Assembly (NCBI GenBank): GCA_016342755.1 | Contig: JAEINS010000002.1 | Span: forward strand, 62,001-126,000 | Length of the DNA stretch: 64,000 nucleotides | Reading direction: 5' to 3' | Source: Melioribacteraceae bacterium | Lineage (GTDB): Bacteria; Bacteroidota; Ignavibacteria; Ignavibacteriales; Melioribacteraceae | Shown: positions 27,264 through 33,662 of the stretch, one piece after another | How the letters are laid out: every line of letters begins with the position of its first letter | Position numbering within the stretch: the stretch's first letter is position 1 | The notes under the pieces: generated by a model | Seen by the model: the letters and a program-made list of their open reading frames with translations, nothing else | The model's database searches: none | What the model was told of the DNA's origin: nothing | Position numbers and translations under genes: made by a program

Positions 27264-28271
27264 TTAAATTGAATATTTTTCTTTAAACCAATCAAATGCT
27301 TTGTTTATTTCTTTAGTTTTGGCTTCTGCAACTTCTAAAAGTTCAGGAGCAATATTTCCCATTTTATCCGGATGATATTGAGAGATCAGTTCCAAATATC
27401 GCTTCCTGATCTGCGCTTTTGTAATTCGTCCTTTTAATCCTAAAGTTTTTCCAAAATATATTGCTTTCTCTTTTTCACTTAATCTATCATGATCAATCGG
27501 AGAATTATCGTTAAAAGAATTAGAATAAGTTTTACGCTCATAGCGTTCATACTTTTCGTAGCGTTCATACTTTTCATAACGTTCATATTGTCTTTGTTCA
27601 CTTCTGGTATTTCTTCTGCTTCTTTCTTTAGAAGTATTATTAACAATTCTATTTAGCGATTTATACAATACCGAGTGACGGTCATTTATATTCGACAAAA
27701 ATTCCAATACTGTATTATTGATCATCATCCATTCAGAAGTTAGTATTTTATCCGCGGAATCCAGAAGATATTTTTCAACAGAATTTTGAGTAAGATTAAA
27801 TCTAAGACGCTTTAGAATTCCTTTTTCCATAATGGGAGACGAAGTTTTTAACAGCACACTAACCCACTCATTATTATCACCGTTTAAGATTAAATAATAA
27901 AGCGTAAGAAATTCATTAAGAACATCACTTTTTGTTACATCGTTTAGAAGTTTTTGCGAATTTATAATACACCTTAAATGCCCGTAAATTGAAAATATAA
28001 ATTCGTTATATGTTTGATTTATGTCCAGCTGGAACTGCTTTAAGAATGCTACATTAATTACACTGTTTAGATAAACACTCTTAAACTCAATTGAAGCACG
28101 GATGCTGTTTTCTAAATATATCTGCGAAAAGTCTGAAATTCCCATCTGAGAATTTCCAATGGAAGTCCAGATATCTTTATATATTTCATCATAAATCAAA
28201 TAGGCATCGTTAAATTGTCCTTTATCGACAAGCTTATCCGCCAGTTCTCTTAATTTAGCTAGTTTTCGCAT
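27264..28271 (-). CDS. J-domain (DnaJ-like) protein with C-terminal J domain
   Basis: A 335-residue cytoplasmic protein whose last 65 residues form a J domain with the essential HPD motif (SQYHPDKMG). Such domains stimulate DnaK-type chaperones. The N-terminal 215 residues are helical and of unknown fold. A highly charged linker follows, made of near-perfect YERYEK repeats (about 226-250), which are encoded by 18-base tandem units. No zinc finger or G/F region exists, so it is a class III J protein likely to recruit Hsp70 to a specific client bound by the N-terminal part. The start is the ATG at 28271, divergent from the CBM9-like gene. Confidence 0.85.
   Translation of the reverse strand: MRKLAKLRELADKLVDKGQFNDAYLIYDEIYKDIWTSIGNSQMGISDFSQIYLENSIRASIEFKSVYLNSVINVAFLKQFQLDINQTYNEFIFSIYGHLRCIINSQKLLNDVTKSDVLNEFLTLYYLILNGDNNEWVSVLLKTSSPIMEKGILKRLRFNLTQNSVEKYLLDSADKILTSEWMMINNTVLEFLSNINDRHSVLYKSLNRIVNNTSKERSRRNTRSEQRQYERYEKYERYEKYERYERKTYSNSFNDNSPIDHDRLSEKEKAIYFGKTLGLKGRITKAQIRKRYLELISQYHPDKMGNIAPELLEVAEAKTKEINKAFDWFKEKYSI
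27533..27590 (-). repeat. 18-base tandem repeat encoding YERYEK
   Basis: About three tandem copies of an 18-base unit (TAGCGTTCATACTTTTCG on the plus strand) lie inside the J-domain gene. The unit is six codons long, so copy changes stay in frame. It is low-complexity coding sequence, with no spacers. Confidence 0.85.
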
Positions 28272-28428
28272 CTGCCTTTTGTAATAATTATTTTTGGAAC
28301 AAGATAATAATTTTATGATTAAAATCTAATTATCGTTAGTTTTGAAAAAGAGTTAAATTGATAATAAATTTTTATCATTTCGAAGAAGCAATAGAGAAAT
28401 CTTAGAACAAAACTAATTGAGTAACATA

Positions 28429-29088
28429 ATGAAAACCTACACAATAAAATTGAATCATAATATATTATCACCAAATATAGATTGGACTGGAAATATCTGG
28501 AAAAACACAGAGCATCTTGAAATAGATAATTATAGACCGGAAGGATCTGATCATCATCCTAAAACTTCAGTTAAACTTTGCTATAACTATAACGGCATAT
28601 TTTCAATTTATAAAGTTGAAGACAAATATATAAGGGCGGTTCATAATGATTTTCAAGGAGATGTTTACAAAGACAGCTGTGTTGAGTTTTTTGTAAAACC
28701 GAAAGATGATAAAGGTTATTTCAATTTTGAATTCAATTGTATTGGGAATATTATTGCCGGTCATAAAAAAGGCATTGTTGATGGCAAAAAAGAGACTTGC
28801 CGGTTTACAAAGAATGAAATAGATTTAATAAAAGTGAAAACAAGTTTATCCGGGATAATAGAGAATGAAATTAAAGAACCGCTAACCTGGTATTTATCTT
28901 TTTTTATTCCTTTTAGTTTATTTGAAAAACATATTGGCAATCTCAAGAAAATCTCAGAAAGCTCTTGGAAAGCCAACTTTTACAAATGCGGCGATAAAAC
29001 GTCGCATCCTCATTGGGTTTCATGGTCACCGGTTAGTGAATTAAATTTTCATCTTCCGGAATGTTTTGGTAAAATTATTTTTGAGTAA
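28429..29088 (+). CDS. CBM9-like carbohydrate-binding protein
   Basis: A 219-residue single beta-sandwich domain related to carbohydrate-binding module family 9 / DOMON-like proteins. Typical strings are VKLCYNYNGIFSIYKVED, SCVEFFVKP, FEFNCIGNI and the C-terminal WKANFYKCGD followed by HWVSWSPVSELNFH and CFGKIIF. There is no signal peptide from the ATG at 28429, so it is probably cytoplasmic unless exported in another way; a TTG four codons upstream would not change this. The next gene begins two bases after its stop, so the two are co-translated. The bound ligand is unknown; the family includes stand-alone proteins without a catalytic partner. Confidence 0.82.
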   Translation: MKTYTIKLNHNILSPNIDWTGNIWKNTEHLEIDNYRPEGSDHHPKTSVKLCYNYNGIFSIYKVEDKYIRAVHNDFQGDVYKDSCVEFFVKPKDDKGYFNFEFNCIGNIIAGHKKGIVDGKKETCRFTKNEIDLIKVKTSLSGIIENEIKEPLTWYLSFFIPFSLFEKHIGNLKKISESSWKANFYKCGDKTSHPHWVSWSPVSELNFHLPECFGKIIFE

Positions 29089-29090
29089 TT

Positions 29091-30005
29091 ATGAAAAGCA
29101 AAAAATGTATTGTAGTAAAAAGTTATAAATCAGATTATCCAAATCCCCTTAAATTAATTAAGGGAGCCAAACTTAAAACTTTCAAAAGAAAATCTCCATG
29201 GAAAGGATGGATTTTCTGCGAAGATAAAAATGGAGTTAAAGGCTGGGTTCCAAAATCTTATCTTCAGATTTCAAAAAACAAAGCTGTATTACTAAAAAAT
29301 TATGACGCAACTGAATTAACGGTCAAACATGGAGAAATCCTAAAAACAAAACTGAAAGAAAGCGGCTGGTTTTTGTGCGAATATAATGCGCAATTTGGCT
29401 GGATACCGGAGAAAAATGTAGTTACCATTGATGAATATGATCGCCCGGTAATTGATGGTATTATAGTTGATCTTGAAAAGATCACTTCCACTAAATACAA
29501 ATGTGATCCCAATACATGCAAGGATACTGGCTCCTGCTGTTCTTATTATGAAATTACATTTAAGGGAAACGAGTCCGAAAATTTTATCGGACTGCTTGGC
29601 GATGCATCAAAGTTTTCAAAACATATTAAACCATCTAAAAACTTTGATAATATTTTTGATGAAAATGAAGACGATACTATTACTATTGATCATGATAAAA
29701 ATGGGACATGTAAACTAGCATATAAAAATGAGAATGGATGTGTCTTGTGTTCACTTCATTCAGTTTCACTAAAACATAATCTAAAACCATTCAAACATAA
29801 ACCATCCAACTGTTCACTATTCCCTCTTGCTTTATCGGAAGATAAAACTCCGGTTTTATCAATTCAGGAAGATGCTTTAAGATTTCCATGTACAAATCTT
29901 AAAAAGAAAAAGGATGGAAAAATTTCAAAAGAGATTAAAGAAATTATAATTGATCTTTATGGGAAAGGGTTTTTGAGGAAGTTGGAGATTTGTTTGGAAA
30001 AATAA
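29091..30005 (+). CDS. SH3-SH3-cysteine-cluster (YkgJ/DUF3109-like) fusion protein
   Basis: A 304-residue cytoplasmic protein. Two bacterial SH3-like modules occupy about 5-60 (GAKLKTFKRKSPWKGW, GVKGWVPKSYL) and 65-112 (GEILKTKLKESGWFLC, FGWIPEKNV). A C-terminal domain (about 130-304) carries many cysteines: CDPNTCKDTGSCCS, GTCKLA, GCVLCSLH, NCSLFP and FPCTN. This resembles the metal-binding YkgJ-type or DUF3109 domains. SH3 modules normally mediate wall or protein binding, so their fusion to a cytoplasmic metal-cluster domain is unusual. It is translationally coupled to the CBM9-like gene upstream. Function unknown; possibly a metal-cluster-carrying modifier. Confidence 0.75.
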   Translation: MKSKKCIVVKSYKSDYPNPLKLIKGAKLKTFKRKSPWKGWIFCEDKNGVKGWVPKSYLQISKNKAVLLKNYDATELTVKHGEILKTKLKESGWFLCEYNAQFGWIPEKNVVTIDEYDRPVIDGIIVDLEKITSTKYKCDPNTCKDTGSCCSYYEITFKGNESENFIGLLGDASKFSKHIKPSKNFDNIFDENEDDTITIDHDKNGTCKLAYKNENGCVLCSLHSVSLKHNLKPFKHKPSNCSLFPLALSEDKTPVLSIQEDALRFPCTNLKKKKDGKISKEIKEIIIDLYGKGFLRKLEICLEK

Positions 30006-30008
30006 AAA

Positions 30009-30036
30009 ATCCCGGCAGACTAATGCCTACCGGGAT
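30009..30036 (-). terminator. Hairpin, probable terminator for the minus-strand gene at 30183
   Basis: ATCCCGG and CCGGGAT form a 7-bp stem with a 14-base loop. On the minus strand it is followed by TTTTTATTTTT, so it works best for transcripts from the right. On the plus strand it sits just after the SH3-fusion gene and lacks a T run. A 31-codon open frame between it and 30182 has no ribosome site. Confidence 0.65.
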
Positions 30037-30182
30037 ATTATCTAACGCATCCGGAGATGTATATATTTATTCGTTAAACAGGCTCTCTTTTCTACCAGGA
30101 TTCAAAATTGAACTAAATAATAAGTATCGGCTAACCTTAACTGATACTATATAAAACTCCATTAATTTCAATTCCAATTATT

Positions 30183-30539
30183 TTATAAACTTCTATATTG
30201 AAGCACATCTTTTGTTGCTGTAGAAAGTGCCGCGTATAGTCTTTTGTCAAATTCTGCATTTAACAATTCTATAACTTTATTTTTGTCATTTTCTCTAATT
30301 ACATTTGAATCGATAACAACTATAAAATCATGGTGCTGTGTTGTAAATTGTGCAACTGAAAGTTCAATACAGTCAAGTAATCCTCTAAGTTTAGCTTCAC
30401 TTTTAATATTTTCAACTAACTCAAAAATAGTTGTGTTTGAGTGATCTGAGGAATAACAAATTTCAATTTGTAATTTGCCGGCTGAAATAGTGTTTAGATT
30501 TCTTAAAGTTGTCTGTCTTGCTACTCTTTTAGTTTCCAT
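30183..30539 (-). CDS. Hypothetical protein, 118 residues
   Basis: Soluble alpha/beta protein without signal peptide, membrane helix or cysteine cluster. Visible stretches are a strand-rich core (KLQIEICYSSDH), a helix (ELVENIKSEAKLRGLL), a second strand (HDFIVVIDSNVI) and a C-terminal helix ending KDVLQYRSL. The ATG at 30539 has GAGG upstream. It is a single-gene unit with a sigma70-like promoter and three copies of a putative operator box, and a hairpin terminator lies 147 bases past its stop. I do not recognise the family. The dense upstream control region suggests a regulated, condition-specific gene. Confidence 0.7.
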   Translation of the reverse strand: METKRVARQTTLRNLNTISAGKLQIEICYSSDHSNTTIFELVENIKSEAKLRGLLDCIELSVAQFTTQHHDFIVVIDSNVIRENDKNKVIELLNAEFDKRLYAALSTATKDVLQYRSL

Positions 30540-30570
30540 TTTTATTTCCTCAAATTTTGTTTGAAAAACT

Positions 30571-30650
30571 TTATCGAGAATTTCTTATCGAGATATTTTT
30601 CTCTATACGAATGTAATAAAAATTTTCAGACGTGTCAATGCTTTCGAGAA
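30571..30650 (-). promoter_or_regulatory. Promoter with three copies of a TTCTCGATAA-type box
   Basis: On the minus strand a TTGACA (30633-30638) and TACATT (30610-30615), 17 bases apart, form a sigma70-like promoter. Three copies of the box (A/T)TCTCGA(T/A)A surround it, seen on the plus strand as TTATCGAGA at 30571 and 30585 and TTTCGAGAA at 30642. One lies immediately upstream of -35 and two lie downstream of -10. The pattern fits repressor binding. The regulator is unknown and not obviously in the window. Confidence 0.6.
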
Positions 30651-30751
30651 TTTTTTCTCTATTTTTTTTGCTAGTAACTATATAAGACAATAAGTCCTTG
30701 AAATTAGCACACAAATACACGTTATTTAGATCAATTTTTTAAAGGATTTTG

Positions 30752-32509
30752 ATGTTTCTACCTACTACAAAAAACGAAATGAATAAACTTGGCTGGAATC
30801 AGTTAGACGTGATTCTGGTTTCCGGCGATAGTTATATAGATAGCCCGTACATCGGAGTTGCGGCAATTGGTAAACTACTGGCTGCTGAAGGCTACAAAGT
30901 AGGAATAATTGCCCAACCGGATGTTAATTCTGACGCGGATATTTCCAGATTAGGCGAACCAAAACTGTTCTGGGGAATTTCCGGCGGAAGCGTCGATTCG
31001 ATGGTTGCAAATTATACGGCTTCGAAGAAAAAACGCCGGCAAGATGATTTTACACCCGGAGCTGAAAATAATAAAAGACCTGACAGAGCTGTTCTTATTT
31101 ACACAAATCTAATTCGTAGATTTTTTAAAAATACCGCCCCAATAGTTTTAGGCGGAATTGAAGCTAGCTTAAGACGAGTTGTGCATTACGATTTTTGGTC
31201 TAACAAACTGCGTAAATCAATTCTTGTCGATTCAAAAGCCGATTATCTTATCTACGGAATGGGAGAAAAAGCAGTTCTTGAATTAACCAAAAAACTTAGG
31301 CAAAATAAATCGCCGGATGGAATAAAAGGACTTTGTTACCTTTCGAACGAGCCAAAGTACGAGTATGAACAGCTTCCATCATTTAAAGAATGTATAGAAA
31401 GCAAATCTTCATTTATAGAAATGTTCAATAAATTTTATGTTAACAATGATGCCCTAACTGCTAAAGGTCTTTGTCAGGCAAACGGTTCAAGATATTATAT
31501 CCAAAATCCTCCGCAGCTTAATCCTTCAACTGAAGAAATGGATTATTATCACAATCTTAATTTTGAACGTGAACAGCATCCTTATTATGCTTCTGAAGGA
31601 AACGTAAGAGCTTTAGATACAATTAAGTTCTCAATAAACACACATCGCGGATGTTACGGCGAATGTAATTTCTGTGCAATAGCGGTTCACCAGGGAAGAA
31701 CAATTGCAAGCAGAAGTGAAGAATCAATTTTACGTGAAACTGAAGAGTTAACAAAACTAAAAGGCTTCAAGGGAAATATTTTAGATGTTGGCGGACCTAC
31801 CGCAAACATGTATGGTTACGAATGTACAAAAAAACTTAAGCTTGGTACTTGTCTTGATAAAAGGTGTGTTTTCCCGGAAACTTGTAAAACATTAAGACCG
31901 ACTCATAAACCGGCAATTGATCTGCTTAAAAAAATTAGAAATCATGATAAAATAAAAAAAGTATTTGTTGCTTCTGGGATTAGATACGATCTTATACTTG
32001 ATGATCCGAAACATGGATTGGAATATATGAAAGAAGTTGTTCAGCATCATACTTCCGGACAGATGAAAATTGCGCCGGAACATTCTGAAGATAAAGTTCT
32101 TAGCTACATGGGAAAACCCGGGAAAAGATATTTAGAAGAATTTAAAAATATGTTCTATAAATACACCAAAGAAGCCGGGAAAAAACAGTTTTTAACTTAT
32201 TATATGATTGCCGCACATCCCGGATGTAATGATGCTGAAATGCAGAAATTAAAATCATTTGCCTCGGAAAAGCTGCAAATACAGCCGGAACAGGTTCAGA
32301 TCTTTACACCAACGCCATCTACATATTCAACATTAATGTATTACACAGAAATTGATCCATTTACGGGGAAAAAGATTTTTGTTGAAAAAGATATGATGGG
32401 AAAACAGAAACAAAAGGATTTATTAACAATTAAAAAAGAGAATCCAAGAGAAAAACATCAACAAAGTATTAAAAAGAAAAGTCATAAAAAAACTTTGCCT
32501 AGAAGATAG
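30752..32509 (+). CDS. YgiQ-family radical SAM protein (UPF0313)
   Basis: A 585-residue cytoplasmic radical SAM protein. The N-terminal cobalamin-binding-like region starts MFLPTTKNEM and contains DVILVSGDSYIDSPYIGVAA. The [4Fe-4S] cluster motif is HRGCYGECNFCAIAVHQGR. The C-terminal part has the family strings KIAPEHSED and ITPTPST-like FTPTPSTYSTLMYYT. It is shorter than E. coli YgiQ (739 residues) but such lengths are common in this family. The physiological substrate is not established. ATG at 30752 follows AAAGGA by five bases; a TTG one codon upstream is less likely. The tail is lysine-rich. Confidence 0.9.
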   Translation: MFLPTTKNEMNKLGWNQLDVILVSGDSYIDSPYIGVAAIGKLLAAEGYKVGIIAQPDVNSDADISRLGEPKLFWGISGGSVDSMVANYTASKKKRRQDDFTPGAENNKRPDRAVLIYTNLIRRFFKNTAPIVLGGIEASLRRVVHYDFWSNKLRKSILVDSKADYLIYGMGEKAVLELTKKLRQNKSPDGIKGLCYLSNEPKYEYEQLPSFKECIESKSSFIEMFNKFYVNNDALTAKGLCQANGSRYYIQNPPQLNPSTEEMDYYHNLNFEREQHPYYASEGNVRALDTIKFSINTHRGCYGECNFCAIAVHQGRTIASRSEESILRETEELTKLKGFKGNILDVGGPTANMYGYECTKKLKLGTCLDKRCVFPETCKTLRPTHKPAIDLLKKIRNHDKIKKVFVASGIRYDLILDDPKHGLEYMKEVVQHHTSGQMKIAPEHSEDKVLSYMGKPGKRYLEEFKNMFYKYTKEAGKKQFLTYYMIAAHPGCNDAEMQKLKSFASEKLQIQPEQVQIFTPTPSTYSTLMYYTEIDPFTGKKIFVEKDMMGKQKQKDLLTIKKENPREKHQQSIKKKSHKKTLPRR

Positions 32510-32568
32510 TGTTTAATTAGTAAAGATTTATTAGTTTTTAAGAACTTTTTAAAATTTATGGGGATAAA

Positions 32569-33426
32569 ATGAAAAAGGTTTTAGCTACACTTATTTTAAT
32601 AGCAGTATTAATAGGATGTTCTGCCGGAACAAATCAAACTAAGCTCACTCCGACTAATGATGATGGTACTCGTCTGGTTTTAAACAAAGCGGATCTTAAA
32701 AATGGAGATCAACATCTAAATCATGCTGAAACTTTTGGAAAGTATGCAGAAGGTTTCAACCATTTTATTTTACAGGGAATTGATATTGTGCAAAAAAGCG
32801 CAATGGATGGAGGAGGATATTTTATAGGGCTTAAAGCTGATCCTCCGGAATCGCCGATTGGTTATGATCTAAAATTATTTAACAAGGAACTTCTTAAAGC
32901 ACCGCGTACAACAAGCTATTGCAGCGGTTCATCATATTCTGCGTTTGTTGAAGCATTAAATTTAATTTTCAAAAATAAATTTCAAAATTTATCGGATGAT
33001 AGATACGAAGCTCTTAGAATGCAGGAATTAGACGGCTCAAGAAGAAATGACGGTATAAAGTATTGGGGCAAATGGAATGATAACGGTTACGGGAACCATT
33101 TTGCGTTAGTTCAATATTCTGGAATGGGAAAGCAGATTAAACCGATAAATGCGCGTCCTGGAGATTTCTTAAATATTTCATGGAAAAGCGGAAACGGACA
33201 CTCAGTAATTTTTCTTGGATGGTGTATTGATAAAGATGGTGATAAATGTCTCGCATATTGGTCAAGTCAAAAAGGTACAGACGGTCTTGGTGATCAGGTT
33301 GTTAAACTATCAAGAATAGAAGAAGTAATGTTTGTACGCTTAACAAATCCTGAAAAACTATTCACATTTGATGCAAACAAAGAGGTTATCAGTAAAGTTA
33401 AAGGCGATGTTATTGATTGGGAGTAA
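32569..33426 (+). CDS. Lipoprotein with possible papain-like (NlpC/P60-type) fold
   Basis: Lipoprotein of 285 residues with a type II signal peptide and lipobox LIGC, lipid cysteine at residue 17. The mature part contains a conserved-looking cysteine in RTTSYCSGSSYSAFVEAL (near 118), a histidine in KSGNGHSVIFLGW (near 212) and an aromatic segment CLAYWSSQKGT. This Cys...His order and spacing resembles NlpC/P60 or CHAP peptidases and amidases, which cut cell-wall peptides. The motif set is not an exact match to any family I can name. GGGGAT lies ahead of the ATG. It follows the YgiQ gene by 59 bases and may share its transcript. Confidence 0.72.
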   Translation: MKKVLATLILIAVLIGCSAGTNQTKLTPTNDDGTRLVLNKADLKNGDQHLNHAETFGKYAEGFNHFILQGIDIVQKSAMDGGGYFIGLKADPPESPIGYDLKLFNKELLKAPRTTSYCSGSSYSAFVEALNLIFKNKFQNLSDDRYEALRMQELDGSRRNDGIKYWGKWNDNGYGNHFALVQYSGMGKQIKPINARPGDFLNISWKSGNGHSVIFLGWCIDKDGDKCLAYWSSQKGTDGLGDQVVKLSRIEEVMFVRLTNPEKLFTFDANKEVISKVKGDVIDWE

Positions 33427-33481
33427 ATTTATGTCTTGCCCGTTATCTTAACTTTATTTATCTAGATCCTAACTTATTTTG

Positions 33482-33518
33482 ATTCCGGTCTTTTCACTAT
33501 AAATTGAGAAGCCGGAAT
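33482..33518 (+). repeat. Long imperfect hairpin after the lipoprotein gene
   Basis: ATTCCGG-T-CTTTTC and GAGAAG-CCGGAAT form a 13-bp stem with one G-U pair, one bulge and a 10-base loop. It lies 55 bases past the lipoprotein stop. No T run follows on either strand, so it may protect the transcript end or slow polymerase rather than act as a standard terminator. Confidence 0.5.
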
Positions 33519-33662
33519 ATCAATAAATTTGAAACATATATTTGGGAATCTGGAATCAACTCGAAGCATCTTACATTAACCTTTTAACTATAATAATAAT
33601 CAGATTTTTAGTATAATTATGAGTTGTATTTTTTTTGACCAAAACCTATTAGAGAGGAAAAA

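Noticed and set aside
27533..27590. Possible CRISPR-like repeat
   Set aside because: The units are contiguous, in frame with the J-domain gene and without spacers; they encode YERYEK.
30040..30182. 31-codon open frame downstream of the 118-residue gene
   Set aside because: No ribosome site, low length, and no similarity; only the hairpin after it is supported.
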